DNA of 36,599 nucleotides from CAWKDC01 sp964383495 (GCA_964383495.1 CAYLHG010000017.1:1-36599); one strand, 5' to 3'; positions 8,795 through 17,421 are shown, numbered from the stretch's first letter. Notes: generated by a model from the letters alone, not told the origin. A program made the numbers and translations.

Positions 8795-8824
8795 TAACCA
8801 TAAAGCTGTACACACTACTAGCCC

Positions 8825-8850
8825 AAACCCCGCTGAGCGGGGTTTTTTTT
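8825..8850 (+). terminator. Rho-independent terminator of the pilin gene
   Basis: CCCCGC (8828-8833) and GCGGGG (8837-8842) form a perfect 6-bp GC stem with loop TGA, extended by flanking A/T pairs and followed by eight T residues (8843-8850). Confidence 0.95.
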
Positions 8851-8874
8851 ATCTCACCCTTGAAGGCACTCCTC

Positions 8875-8967
8875 ACAGGACACCCACAAAACGTGGATCG
8901 CAAGGCAAAAGGCGACAAAAAAGCGCCGCCTTTTAACGCCACGAGGCGCATTTTGAGTAAGTCCTGT
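8875..8967. other. Folded intergenic element, possible cloverleaf-like RNA or REP-type repeat
   Basis: The segment is closed by ACAGGAC (8875-8881) and GTCCTGT (8961-8967). Inside are three consecutive hairpins: CCAC/GTGG (8884-8896), AAAAGGCG/CGCCTTTT (8907-8914 with 8927-8934) and CGCC/GGCG (8937-8948). It lies after the pilin terminator and before the ankyrin gene, with no gene on either strand. No T-run follows on the plus strand, so it is not a simple terminator. Whether it is transcribed or repeated in the genome cannot be told here. Confidence 0.4.
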
Positions 8968-9077
8968 CTCGTCTGCAATAACTCATCTGGGGCAGTCACG
9001 GTATGTAGAGATATATTTGCTTTTCCATAAAAAAGTATATTAACTTGTTAATTAATAATCATTGAGGAGAATTTATT

Positions 9078-9770
9078 ATGCATAACCCTAATGGAGGTAA
9101 CTCAAATGACAAAAATCGCCGCATGGACATATTTGCATTCGCCATTTATGCAGTTGCTCCTGAGGTTATGCTGAATGATTGCCGCGCGCGCGTCCGAGAT
9201 AGCTGGCAAAAGCTACCTCTCGTCAGTAGCGAAGAAGCAGCACTAATACGAACAATACAGCAATTACCAGAAGCAGCTCTTAACAAGCCTATTGATAATG
9301 CCTCCCCAGATACCTATCTGCACTTAGCTGCTAAAAAGAAATTTTTTCGGCTGGCCTTTATATTGCTCATGAAAGGGGCTGATATGGATGTGGAAGGAGC
9401 CTCCAAGCTCTCCCCGCTTTCCATAGCAACGCAAAACAAAGACTTACTGATGGTGGCTTTGCTGGTTGCAAAAAACAGTAAAAACCCTGGCCCCCCTCTA
9501 ACCATCGGCAGTAACCATAACTTAGGTTCAGACACCGACACGGCAGAAGGGTTGTATGAATACCTGAAAACCAACCCTGATAGCAGAGATGCGATAGCAA
9601 AACTCTTTGATCAGCTCAACAACGCTGTGGGGGATACCCACCTCCAACACAATAACAATAATAATGATACTGCCGGCCGCAAAAGAGGGCGCGAGGATGA
9701 CGGCGCTGACGATCCCGCTAACCAAAGCCAATCGGTTGCATCAACACGTGGAAGAAAGTTTCAGTCATAA
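9078..9770 (+). CDS. Ankyrin-repeat protein, candidate secreted effector
   Basis: The 230-residue protein contains about two ankyrin repeats in its centre, at roughly residues 75-135. Visible signatures are DTYLHLAAKKKFFRLAFILL, MKGADMDVEGASKLSPLSIA and QNKDLLMVALLVAKN. The N-terminal part is helical. The C-terminal tail is disordered, with five consecutive asparagines, then a basic-acidic patch GRKRGREDDGADD that resembles a short nuclear-localisation motif, and a polar end STRGRKFQS. There is no signal peptide. Small ankyrin proteins of host-associated gammaproteobacteria are often type IV secretion (Dot/Icm) substrates, so an effector role is plausible but unproven; no secretion gene is present here. 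GAGGAG precedes the ATG and the upstream 70 bases are very AT-rich. It is first of three genes with Asn-rich tails. Confidence 0.85.
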   Translation: MHNPNGGNSNDKNRRMDIFAFAIYAVAPEVMLNDCRARVRDSWQKLPLVSSEEAALIRTIQQLPEAALNKPIDNASPDTYLHLAAKKKFFRLAFILLMKGADMDVEGASKLSPLSIATQNKDLLMVALLVAKNSKNPGPPLTIGSNHNLGSDTDTAEGLYEYLKTNPDSRDAIAKLFDQLNNAVGDTHLQHNNNNNDTAGRKRGREDDGADDPANQSQSVASTRGRKFQS

Positions 9771-9780
9771 GCCATTTTAG

Positions 9781-9823
9781 AACTCACCCAAAAATCAAGT
9801 GGTTGCTGAGTTTCTTGTTTTTT
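9781..9823 (+). terminator. Weak intrinsic terminator after the ankyrin gene
   Basis: AACTCA (9781-9786) and TGAGTT (9807-9812) can pair around a 20-nt loop, followed by TCTTGTTTTTT. The stem is short and the loop large, so this is only a candidate. Confidence 0.3.
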
Positions 9824-9882
9824 AGTATAAATCGTCTACAATTTGTAGTGAGCAAAATAGCTTTTTATATGAGGTGAGCAAA

Positions 9883-10854
9883 ATGCCTGTGCTAAACTTT
9901 AATGAAAAACGTCTATTTGACCAGGAAACACGCAATCTGCCTCAAGAAGCAAATTCTCAAAGATATCAAGCAATCCTATCCGAGAAAAGCATAAGATTCG
10001 GAGCAGCGTTCATACCCAACAACCCCAACCAAGCAGTGGATAGCAAATACCTCACGCAATCTTACCCAGCATCTTTTTCTGAGCGAGAAAAACAGAAGTG
10101 CATACAAATCAACAAAATACAAAAGAATATTAATGGCGATCATTACAACCTCTCATTAGCGCAACTAATAAAGGAGCTTCCATACACCGCTAATCAGGTT
10201 CGTACCCGAATACTTCAATTGCGAACTGACTTAGGTGAGGCCAATCAAAGCAACCCATTGGCATACACAAGCATTGGTGGCTCCCTCCCTGTATTTAAGG
10301 AATATCTTTCAACCACATACCATACATTTGACGCTTATATCAAAGCCCTGGAAGCGGATTTTGAGGTCTATGAAAATAAGGCATTGCCAGGACAAAGGCT
10401 AGTTATAGTAAATAATTGGATTGATTGCGCTGTCTTGGAGGCTAAGAAAGAATACCTTCCTACTCAAAACATTTCCTCTCCCGCAGAAAAAGATTCATCA
10501 TTAGAAGGAAAGCAACAAACCCTACAAAATTCACTCATTAAATACTTGGGGACATGGGCGGAAAACGGAAGCTTTATCGAAAAAGACAAAGCGCCTGAGA
10601 TACAAAGTCTCATCAATTCTATTATTAAAGCGATACATGCCCCTAGTCACACTGCGGCGACTAGGGAAGACGCAACAAGAAAAATAGCGCAAGCGAATGA
10701 CGATCTTGCTCAGCTTAAAATCCTGCTCCCGCCATCTCCGAGCAAGGCACAGATTTCGAATCCATCAAATGCAGCCGCTTCTCCAGTCGATCCTTCCAAT
10801 AACAACAGCGCGGATGCGACGGAGAGGACACATAAAGGCCCAAGCCCTAAATAA
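9883..10854 (+). CDS. Unrecognised soluble protein with Asn-rich tail, candidate effector (323 aa)
   Basis: I do not recognise this protein. ATG at 9883 is chosen because GAGG (9871-9874) sits eight bases before it; the in-frame GTG at 9874 overlaps that Shine-Dalgarno. The protein is hydrophilic and largely helical, with no signal peptide or membrane segment. Helix-forming stretches include LPYTANQVRTRILQLRTDLG and the region around residues 250-290 (DATRKIAQANDDLAQLKILL). From about residue 285 it is Pro/Ser/Asn-rich and disordered, with the tail DPSNNNSADATERTHKGPSP. The same kind of tail occurs in the genes on either side. Grouping with the ankyrin gene suggests a host-directed role; this is inference from context only. 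Confidence 0.8.
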   Translation: MPVLNFNEKRLFDQETRNLPQEANSQRYQAILSEKSIRFGAAFIPNNPNQAVDSKYLTQSYPASFSEREKQKCIQINKIQKNINGDHYNLSLAQLIKELPYTANQVRTRILQLRTDLGEANQSNPLAYTSIGGSLPVFKEYLSTTYHTFDAYIKALEADFEVYENKALPGQRLVIVNNWIDCAVLEAKKEYLPTQNISSPAEKDSSLEGKQQTLQNSLIKYLGTWAENGSFIEKDKAPEIQSLINSIIKAIHAPSHTAATREDATRKIAQANDDLAQLKILLPPSPSKAQISNPSNAAASPVDPSNNNSADATERTHKGPSPK

Positions 10855-10926
10855 CAGTTAGTAAGCTTGATTTTTATTTGTAGCTCGGCTAAACTTAAAC
10901 TAGTAAGTTAGATAAGGATAAATAAA

Positions 10927-11550
10927 ATGCGTAATAATCCTACAAATTCCAACAACCTTCCCACTGTGCAACAGATGGCTGCTCGAGATGACGTGCAGGA
11001 AATGAACAAGAATCTAAATGCGCTTCGAGCTGCAGCAAACAATTGCGCCATCATGCTACAGTCCACAGCGGACGGTGGGAGGATAAATCCTAAGTACACG
11101 GAGACGACTTCTTTTCCTGAAGGGGGAAGAGAAGAGGGCAAAAACAAAGCCATCCAGGACATGCGTGGGGAGATACTTGCAATCCAAGAACTAATACCAG
11201 ATGAGCTGCCAAGCTCAATTTCGGTTTCTCAAACGCAGAAACAAGCAGCATGGCATGCCAACAATGTATCAGCTTTCCATTCGCATGTTGTCGAGGTCAA
11301 AACCGCCTTTCAAGATCCAGATTTCCAAGCCGTTGGAAAATGGGACCCAAAAGCATTAGTGGGACGCAAAACAACTTCTGATAGCGCGCGAGATCTACAC
11401 CAAAACGTTCACGCACTTATCGGTGCCTACAACACCTATGTAGCGCATATAAACCATTCCGCAGGGACAAAATATCCAAAGATCGACCAAGCAAAACTCG
11501 GCGAGAGCAATGACAGAAGCAACAATAACAGCCCTAGTAATAGGATGTAG
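10927..11550 (+). CDS. Unrecognised helical protein with Asn-rich tail, candidate effector (207 aa)
   Basis: The family is unknown to me. The protein is hydrophilic and mostly helical (for example DVQEMNKNLNALRAAANNCA). Asn-rich patches lie at both ends: MRNNPTNSNN at the start and SNDRSNNNSPSNRM at the end. It has no signal peptide or membrane segment. AAGGA lies eight bases before the ATG. It follows the 323-residue gene after a 72-bp gap that contains GTTAGTAAGCTTGA and, further on, a related AGTAAGTTAG sequence, possibly separate promoter elements. The shared terminal composition suggests that the three genes are a functional cluster. No enzymatic motif is visible. Confidence 0.78.
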   Translation: MRNNPTNSNNLPTVQQMAARDDVQEMNKNLNALRAAANNCAIMLQSTADGGRINPKYTETTSFPEGGREEGKNKAIQDMRGEILAIQELIPDELPSSISVSQTQKQAAWHANNVSAFHSHVVEVKTAFQDPDFQAVGKWDPKALVGRKTTSDSARDLHQNVHALIGAYNTYVAHINHSAGTKYPKIDQAKLGESNDRSNNNSPSNRM

Positions 11551-11586
11551 TATAGCGCGGCCTTCCCAATAAAACAGCTAACCCTA

Positions 11587-11654
11587 TGGGCGTAGCCCAG
11601 AAACATATTGCACTCCCACCCCAAGCCCTGTATCATTTCCCTCCTACGGGAGTG
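11587..11654 (+). promoter_or_regulatory. Structured miaB leader that can sequester its ribosome-binding site
   Basis: TGGGC-GTA-GCCCA (11587-11599) forms a small hairpin. CACTCCC (11611-11617) can pair with GGGAGTG (11648-11654), which contains the miaB Shine-Dalgarno GGGAG. A competing local hairpin CTCC-TACG-GGAG (11641-11652) covers the same bases. Either form would hide the site. The pairings are seen in the sequence; any regulatory role is inference. Confidence 0.35.
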
Positions 11655-11657
11655 TCC

Positions 11658-12977
11658 ATGTCAGGTAAAGTGTTTATTAAAACCTATGGTTGCCAAATGA
11701 ACGAGTACGATTCGTCCAAAATGTTTGACCTACTCGAAAAAACACAAGGCCTGACGAAAACAACCACCCCTGAAAATGCTGACGTCATTCTCCTCAATAC
11801 GTGCTCTATCCGCGAAAAAGCCCAAGAAAACGTGTTCTCAGAATTAGGACGATTGAAAGCGTATAAAACGGCTAATCCCAACGTGATTATCGGCGTGGGC
11901 GGTTGCGTTGCCTCCCAAGAGGGCGAGGCCATACGGCAACGCGCGCCGTTTGTGGACCTCGTTTTCGGCCCTCAAACCCTTCATCGCCTACCTAGCATGA
12001 TGGCCGCCCTCTCCCAAGGGCCGCAAGTGGATATCACCTTCCCCACCATTGAGAAATTTGACAACCTCCCTGCACCTCGGGCTGAAGGCGTTCTGGCTTA
12101 CCTTTCCATCATGGAAGGCTGCAGCAAGTACTGCACTTTTTGTGTTGTACCCTATACTCGTGGGGAAGAAGTGTCACGCCCTTTTGATGATGTATTGGCA
12201 GAAGCTGCTCAGCTTGCTTCACAAGGCGTTAAAGAAATAACGTTGCTGGGCCAAAATGTGAATGCTTATCGTGGGGAAATGCATGATGGCCACACAGCTG
12301 ATCTGGCTACGTTAATTGAATACATTGCTGAAATCGAAGGCATTGAGCGCATTCGCTTTACCACTTCACACCCCTTAGAATTTTCACAAGCATTGATTGA
12401 TGTTTATGCACGGGTTCCAAAATTGGTCAGCCATTTACATTTGCCTGTGCAAAGTGGATCGGATCGTATTTTAGCAATGATGAAACGTGGGCATACCGTA
12501 TTGGAATATAAAAGTAAAATTAGAAAACTACGTGCTATACGGCCTGACATCACACTGAGTTCTGATTTCATTGTAGGCTTCCCTGGCGAAACAGATCAAG
12601 ATTTCGAAGCGACTATGAACTTAATTCATGAAATGGGTTTTGATCACAGCTTTAGCTTTGTTTACAGTCCTCGCCCTGGCACACCTGCTGCTCAAATGCT
12701 TGATGAAACGCCCATGCATGTTAAAAAAGAACGACTAAAAATTTTACAAAATCGCATTCATCTGCATACCGAAAATATTAGCCAAGGCATGATCGGATAT
12801 ACCTACCCAGTATTGGTTGAAGGTTATTCGAACGATTTCCCCGGCAAACTCAAAGGTCGTGTTGAAAACAATCGTTATGTTTATTTTGAAGGCGCACATG
12901 ATTTGGTTGGGCGCATTATTTCTGTTTTTATCACACAAGCAGGTCATCACTATTTACAGGGTCAACAGGCATCATGA
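11658..12977 (+). CDS. miaB: tRNA-2-methylthio-N6-dimethylallyladenosine synthase MiaB
   Basis: This radical-SAM methylthiotransferase converts i6A37 to ms2i6A37 in tRNAs reading U-starting codons. The 439-residue length fits the family. The N-terminal UPF0004 domain has the three auxiliary-cluster cysteines at 12 (KTYGCQMNEYDS), 49 (LLNTCSIRE) and 83 (GGCVASQEG). The radical-SAM CxxxCxxC is at 155, 159 and 162 (MEGCSKYCTFCVVPY). A C-terminal TRAM domain is present (YPVLVEGYSNDFPGKLKGR). ATG at 11658 follows GGGAG by five bases and begins directly at the conserved domain; the frame extends 24 codons upstream without support. It is the first gene of a seven-gene run and overlaps ybeY by four bases. 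Confidence 0.97.
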   Translation: MSGKVFIKTYGCQMNEYDSSKMFDLLEKTQGLTKTTTPENADVILLNTCSIREKAQENVFSELGRLKAYKTANPNVIIGVGGCVASQEGEAIRQRAPFVDLVFGPQTLHRLPSMMAALSQGPQVDITFPTIEKFDNLPAPRAEGVLAYLSIMEGCSKYCTFCVVPYTRGEEVSRPFDDVLAEAAQLASQGVKEITLLGQNVNAYRGEMHDGHTADLATLIEYIAEIEGIERIRFTTSHPLEFSQALIDVYARVPKLVSHLHLPVQSGSDRILAMMKRGHTVLEYKSKIRKLRAIRPDITLSSDFIVGFPGETDQDFEATMNLIHEMGFDHSFSFVYSPRPGTPAAQMLDETPMHVKKERLKILQNRIHLHTENISQGMIGYTYPVLVEGYSNDFPGKLKGRVENNRYVYFEGAHDLVGRIISVFITQAGHHYLQGQQAS

Positions 12978-13462
12978 ATATTGATATTCAAGTCGCCAGC
13001 GAATTTACACGCCTTCCTTCTGATGAAAGCCTTGCTCGGTGGGCCACACAAGTACTGAACTACGTACAACGTCCGGAAGCTGAGCTTACTATCCGCATAG
13101 TAGACGAACCTGAGATAACAGCGCTTAACAGCCAATATCGAGATAAACACAAGCCTACAAATGTGCTATCTTTTCCCATGGACCCCTCCTCTGAAGCCGA
13201 ACAAATATTGTTAGGCGAGTCAGATGATTTGCTTGGGGATATTGTGATTTGTGCGCCTATTGTGGCAGCAGAAGCCGATGCGCAAGGAAAAAGCTACAAG
13301 GCCCATTTTGCACATATGGTTGTTCATGGTACGCTTCACTTATTGGGGTATGATCATGTCACCGAAACACAAGCGGCTGTAATGGAGCCTCTTGAAATTG
13401 ATATTTTAGCGTCCATGCAATTTTCTAATCCTTACGAGGTAAATGATAGTGATGAACGATGA
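12974..13462 (+). CDS. ybeY: Endoribonuclease YbeY
   Basis: YbeY is a zinc-dependent endoribonuclease of 16S rRNA 3'-end maturation and ribosome quality control. The metal-binding motif HGTLHLLGYDH is intact, with His118, His122 and His128. The preceding conserved part (RDKHKPTNVLSFPMD and LLGDIVICAP) is also present. At 162 residues it is normal length. The ATG overlaps the miaB stop (ATGA), and its own 3' end overlaps corC by about 10-20 bases depending on the corC start. The miaB-ybeY-corC-lnt order is conserved in many gammaproteobacteria (usually with phoH between miaB and ybeY, absent here). Confidence 0.97.
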   Translation: MNIDIQVASEFTRLPSDESLARWATQVLNYVQRPEAELTIRIVDEPEITALNSQYRDKHKPTNVLSFPMDPSSEAEQILLGESDDLLGDIVICAPIVAAEADAQGKSYKAHFAHMVVHGTLHLLGYDHVTETQAAVMEPLEIDILASMQFSNPYEVNDSDER

Positions 13463-14309
13463 GAAACCTGGGAGTAGTATTAAGAAATTTCTTCGATCTT
13501 TCTTTCAAGCACCCATGGAAGATAAAGATGAACTCTTCGCACTGCTCTTAGAAGCAAGAGAAAATGAGCTTCTTGATAATGATGCTTTTGAAATGCTAGA
13601 GGGCGTATTAGCGGTTGCTGAAATGCAAGCGCGCGATATTATGATTCCACGTGCACAAATGGTAGTTGTTGAAAAAGAACAAACGCTCGATGAATTTTTG
13701 CCAGGCATGATTGCTTCCGGTCATTCGCGTTTTCCTGTTGTCGGGGATGACAAAGACACGATCGTCGGCATTTTAATGGCAAAAGATATTTTAAAACATT
13801 TATTCACACGACACGATGAGCTTTTTAATATCAACGAATATATTCGTCCAGCTGTATTTGTACCTGAATCAAAACGTTTAAATGTTTTATTGAAAGAATT
13901 CCGCATGAATCGTCATCACATGGCGATCGTGGTGGATGAATACGGCGGTGTATCAGGTATTATCACCATTGAAGATATTTTAGAAGAAATTGTGGGCGAT
14001 ATTGCAGATGAACATGACATCAAAGCAGGCACTCGCCACATTCAACAACAAGATGTGCATCATTTTATGGTAGATGCACTCACACCTGTTGAAGAATTCA
14101 ACGAATATTTTGAAGCTGATTTACCAGAAGAAGATTTTGACACCGTTGGCGGCTTAGTCATGCAATCTTTCGGGCATTTACCTGAAACAGGCGAAGTGAC
14201 TTCGTTACATCATTTCATTTTTGAAGTCATGGAAACAGATGACCGTCGCGTATTAGGTTTACGTGTTAAAAAAGGTCATCATGCTGGAAGCGCTGCGAGC
14301 GAGCAATGA
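13443..14309 (+). CDS. corC: CorC/HlyC-type CBS-domain protein
   Basis: A soluble 288-residue protein with a tandem CBS pair, roughly residues 60-185 (IPRAQMVVVEKEQTLDEFLP, SGHSRFPVVGDDKDTIVGIL, HHMAIVVDEYGGVSGIITIE). A C-terminal CorC_HlyC domain follows (VDALTPVEEFNEYFEADLPE). There is no membrane DUF21 domain, as in E. coli CorC. It is linked to Mg2+/Co2+ handling, and the CBS pair probably binds adenine nucleotides. Start choice is uncertain: ATG 13443, GTG 13449 and ATG 13452 all share the GAGG at 13436-13439, and the later ones have better spacing. It overlaps lnt by four bases. Confidence 0.93.
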   Translation: MIVMNDEKPGSSIKKFLRSFFQAPMEDKDELFALLLEARENELLDNDAFEMLEGVLAVAEMQARDIMIPRAQMVVVEKEQTLDEFLPGMIASGHSRFPVVGDDKDTIVGILMAKDILKHLFTRHDELFNINEYIRPAVFVPESKRLNVLLKEFRMNRHHMAIVVDEYGGVSGIITIEDILEEIVGDIADEHDIKAGTRHIQQQDVHHFMVDALTPVEEFNEYFEADLPEEDFDTVGGLVMQSFGHLPETGEVTSLHHFIFEVMETDDRRVLGLRVKKGHHAGSAASEQ

Positions 14310-15799
14310 AATTAAAAAAAGAAGTGCTTTTAGTGTTGGCTGGCGCGGCTACGGTACTTGCTTTTGCCCCATGGCAATGGTTTATCATTGCATTTCTCAC
14401 ACCTGCATTGCTCGAACGCACTCTTTTTCAGCAATCCCCTAAAAAAGCTGCGTTTAACACTTTTCTTTTTGGATTTGGTTTTTTTAGTATTGGCATTTCA
14501 TGGGTGTTCCTTAGTATTCATGATTACAGTGATGCCCCTCTCTGGGCTGCTGTATCGATCACATTGTTATTTATTGCCGCATTATCCGCAGTACTTGCGC
14601 TAGCAGGCGCTGCTTATAGCGTATTATCTAAACGTATCACACACACTTATCAACGTATACTGATTTTTCCTATTGTATGGGTATTATTTGAATGGGTGCG
14701 CACGTGGTTACTTACGGGGTTTCCCTGGTTATTATTAGGATACACATTGATTGATACGCCTTTAAAAGGATTTGCACCTATCGTAGGCGTGTATGGTTTA
14801 TCTTTTTTGTGTACGATGATAGGTGTAACTATCACACAAGCATTTTTCTCAACACGACGCGTACAATTATGCTGCGCAATCAGTATTGTTTTTATCTTGA
14901 TCAGCGGTTATATGTTGAATCGCGTAGAATGGACACACCCTGTTGGCGAACCTAAAATATTTGGATTGGTGCAAGGCAATATCCCACAAGAAATGAAATG
15001 GGACCCTAACGCCTCCTTCAGACATTTAGAAACATATCGCAATTTAACAAAAACCTTACGCACAAGCCATATTATCGTATGGCCTGAAGCGGCTTTCCCT
15101 TTCACATTGCCTGAAGGGTTTGAGCCACTCATGTATATTGATAGCGATGCATTACACGCGCAACAATCTTTATTAACCGGTGCCATTATTGCGGTAAACG
15201 AACATCAATATACCAACAGCTTAATTGCTGTAGGACAATTAGCAGAAGGAGAATACGATAAATATCATCTCGTTCCTTTTGGAGAATATGTTCCTTTTGC
15301 AACATTATTAGGCAGTACTTTTGATTGGTTACAATTACCCATGAGCTTCACCATTCCGGGGGCCCAAATACAACCTGCGATTAAGGCGCAAGGTTTAAAT
15401 ATTGGACCGTTAATCTGCTATGAAGTAGTTTATCCAGAACTTGCGCGTTTACGTGCGTTAAATAGCGATGTATTATTAACCATCAGTAACGATACCTGGT
15501 TTGGAAAATCGTTAGGGCCCATTCAACACATGCAAATGGCTCGGATGCGCGCGCTTGAAAATGGCAGAATGCTCGTGCGTGCTACCAATAATGGCATCTC
15601 TGCTATTGTCAATAAAGATGGCAGTATTCGGCACCAGGCCCCTGCTTTTCGCGCTACAACACTCACCGGATTAGTGCAAGCTTACCAAGGCCGCACGCCT
15701 ATTATGTGGTTAAGCCATCATGGCATCATCATGATGTTAATGCTACTTGGGCTCGTTCTCTACATTCCCTCTTGCTTAAAACGAGAAAAAAAGCTATAA
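14306..15799 (+). CDS. lnt: Apolipoprotein N-acyltransferase Lnt
   Basis: Lnt transfers an acyl chain from phospholipid to the N-terminal cysteine of lipoproteins, the last step of their maturation at the inner membrane. The first about 205 residues form six to eight transmembrane helices, followed by a nitrilase-like periplasmic domain and a final helix near 470-490 (GIIMMLMLLGLVLYIPS). The catalytic triad is present: Glu261 (VWPEAAFPF), Lys319 (YDKYHLVPFGEYVP) and Cys371 (GPLICYEVVYPE). The 497-residue length is typical. ATGA overlap with corC indicates coupling. Only 29 bases separate it from minC, with no terminator between. Confidence 0.97.
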   Translation: MKLKKEVLLVLAGAATVLAFAPWQWFIIAFLTPALLERTLFQQSPKKAAFNTFLFGFGFFSIGISWVFLSIHDYSDAPLWAAVSITLLFIAALSAVLALAGAAYSVLSKRITHTYQRILIFPIVWVLFEWVRTWLLTGFPWLLLGYTLIDTPLKGFAPIVGVYGLSFLCTMIGVTITQAFFSTRRVQLCCAISIVFILISGYMLNRVEWTHPVGEPKIFGLVQGNIPQEMKWDPNASFRHLETYRNLTKTLRTSHIIVWPEAAFPFTLPEGFEPLMYIDSDALHAQQSLLTGAIIAVNEHQYTNSLIAVGQLAEGEYDKYHLVPFGEYVPFATLLGSTFDWLQLPMSFTIPGAQIQPAIKAQGLNIGPLICYEVVYPELARLRALNSDVLLTISNDTWFGKSLGPIQHMQMARMRALENGRMLVRATNNGISAIVNKDGSIRHQAPAFRATTLTGLVQAYQGRTPIMWLSHHGIIMMLMLLGLVLYIPSCLKREKKL

Positions 15800-15828
15800 A
15801 TGTGCAATGAACAGGGAAGAACTACCTC

Positions 15829-16539
15829 ATGTCAACTTTCTTATTAAAAGGCTCACAATATACGTTAACGGCATTACAGTTGTTATCGCTTGATTACACA
15901 ACATTTAAAGAACAACTGAAAGAAAAAGTAAGTCAAGCTCCAAAATTTTTTAACCGTACGCCTGTCGTGCTGGATTTACAGCGTGTCACTAATATTCCCG
16001 TAGTGATCCAGTTTGAGCATTTATTCCAAATCATTCGCGACCATGGTCTTATTCCTGTGGGCGTGCGCGGTGGTACGCCTGAACAACAAACACAAGTCAG
16101 CGAATTAGGCCTAGCCATTCTCCCAGAATCTAAAACTGAAAAATCAGCTGAGGCTGCACAACAACACGAAGCCGTCAAAACCGAAGCACTGCCTGCAAAA
16201 GAAATAACTTCCCCTACCACCTTAATTACTCAGCCTGTACGATCTGGCCAACAAATTTATGCGCGTGGGGGCGATTTAGTGATCACAGCACCGGTAAGTG
16301 CTGGGGCTGAAATTTTAGCAGATGGGCATATTCATGTGTATGGTCCACTGCGCGGGCGGGCCTTAGCAGGGGTGAATGGGGATATGAATGCTCGCATTTT
16401 TTGTCAAGGCCTCGAAGCTGAGTTAGTTTCTGTGGCAGGCCAGTATTGTGTGAGTGAAGATTTGCGTTCATCTCATTGGGGAGAAGCAGTCACTATCGCC
16501 TTGCAGGGTGAGCACTTGCAGATTACGCCTTTATCGTAA
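15829..16539 (+). CDS. minC: Septum site-determining protein MinC
   Basis: MinC inhibits FtsZ assembly away from mid-cell. The 236-residue protein has the N-terminal domain (about 1-105: LKGSQYTLTALQLLSLDYTT, then VVLDLQRV). A Pro/Ala/Glu linker (about 110-135) follows. The C-terminal beta-helix, which binds MinD, includes RGGDLVITAPVSAGAEILAD and GHIHVYGPLRGRALAGVNGD. AGGGAA lies upstream of the ATG. It starts 29 bases after lnt and is followed by minD after 33 bases, so it probably shares the miaB-lnt transcript as well as any local promoter. Confidence 0.96.
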   Translation: MSTFLLKGSQYTLTALQLLSLDYTTFKEQLKEKVSQAPKFFNRTPVVLDLQRVTNIPVVIQFEHLFQIIRDHGLIPVGVRGGTPEQQTQVSELGLAILPESKTEKSAEAAQQHEAVKTEALPAKEITSPTTLITQPVRSGQQIYARGGDLVITAPVSAGAEILADGHIHVYGPLRGRALAGVNGDMNARIFCQGLEAELVSVAGQYCVSEDLRSSHWGEAVTIALQGEHLQITPLS

Positions 16540-16572
16540 ATACTTCATACAGACTTCAGAGAGGAATATATC

Positions 16573-17421
16573 TTGAGCGAACCAAACCTAAATCAACCCA
16601 AACGACCTTGCCAAGTGATTGTAGTCACTTCAGGTAAAGGTGGCGTAGGCAAAACAACCACGAGCGCTGCATTGAGCACAGGTCTCGCAGAACTTGGTTT
16701 TAAAACAGTGGTCATTGATTTTGACGTTGGCTTGCGTAACCTTGACTTAGTGATGGGTTGTGAGCGCCGCGTCGTATACGATTTTGTGAACGTGATTCAA
16801 GGCGAAGCTACGCTTAACCAGGCCTTGATCAAAGATAAACGACTTGAAAACTTATACATTCTGCCTGCTTCTCAAACGCGTGACAAAGACGCGCTAGATA
16901 AAGCAGCGGTTGGACGCATTATCGAAGAGTTAAAGAAAAGTTTTGATTACATTGTATGCGACTCTCCTGCTGGCATTGAGAGCGGCGCATTGATGGCTTT
17001 ATACTACGCTGATCATGCTATTGTGGTCACAAATCCTGAAGTTTCTTCGGTGCGTGATTCTGATCGTATCTTAGGCATTCTCGCAAGCCGCTCGCTCCGT
17101 GCAGAGCAAAGTTTACAACCTATCCATCAGTACATGCTGGTCACTCGCTATTGCCGCAAGCGGGCTGCAAAGGGCGACATGATGAGTGTGAAAGACATTC
17201 AAGATATTTTAGGTGTTCCTGTATTGGGAGTTATTCCAGAATCCAAGGCGGTATTACGCGCATCCAACGAAGGGGTTCCTGTGATTGTAAACAAGGAATC
17301 AGATGCGGGGCAAGCTTACATAGATGCAGTTCGTCGTTTCCTAGGCGAAACAGGGTTGCCAATGCGCTTCGTAGACAAACCGGGCTTATTCGAACGCATT
17401 TTTGGGACGACTGAATCATGA
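16573..17421 (+). CDS. minD: Septum site-determining ATPase MinD
   Basis: MinD is the membrane-cycling ATPase that recruits MinC and is released by MinE. The deviant Walker A GKGGVGKTT is at 21-29, switch I at DFDVGLRNLDL and Walker B at VCDSPAG. The C-terminal amphipathic membrane-targeting helix is visible as GLFERIFG. The start is a TTG at 16573: GAGGA lies seven bases upstream, no ATG exists before the Walker A motif, and the upstream frame is not conserved. The 282-residue length is slightly longer than E. coli MinD because of a short N-terminal extension. Its stop overlaps the minE start. Confidence 0.97.
   Translation: MSEPNLNQPKRPCQVIVVTSGKGGVGKTTTSAALSTGLAELGFKTVVIDFDVGLRNLDLVMGCERRVVYDFVNVIQGEATLNQALIKDKRLENLYILPASQTRDKDALDKAAVGRIIEELKKSFDYIVCDSPAGIESGALMALYYADHAIVVTNPEVSSVRDSDRILGILASRSLRAEQSLQPIHQYMLVTRYCRKRAAKGDMMSVKDIQDILGVPVLGVIPESKAVLRASNEGVPVIVNKESDAGQAYIDAVRRFLGETGLPMRFVDKPGLFERIFGTTES

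Noticed and set aside
8775..8999. 74-aa minus-strand open frame downstream of the pilin
   Set aside because: It runs through the pilin terminator and the folded intergenic element, has no Shine-Dalgarno and no recognisable motif; it is probably a by-product of the structured DNA.
9038..9056. TTAA repeats upstream of the ankyrin gene as a PmrA-type effector promoter box
   Set aside because: The TTAA copies are 8 and 12 bases apart, not the regular spacing of the Legionella/Coxiella PmrA box, and the region is simply very AT-rich.
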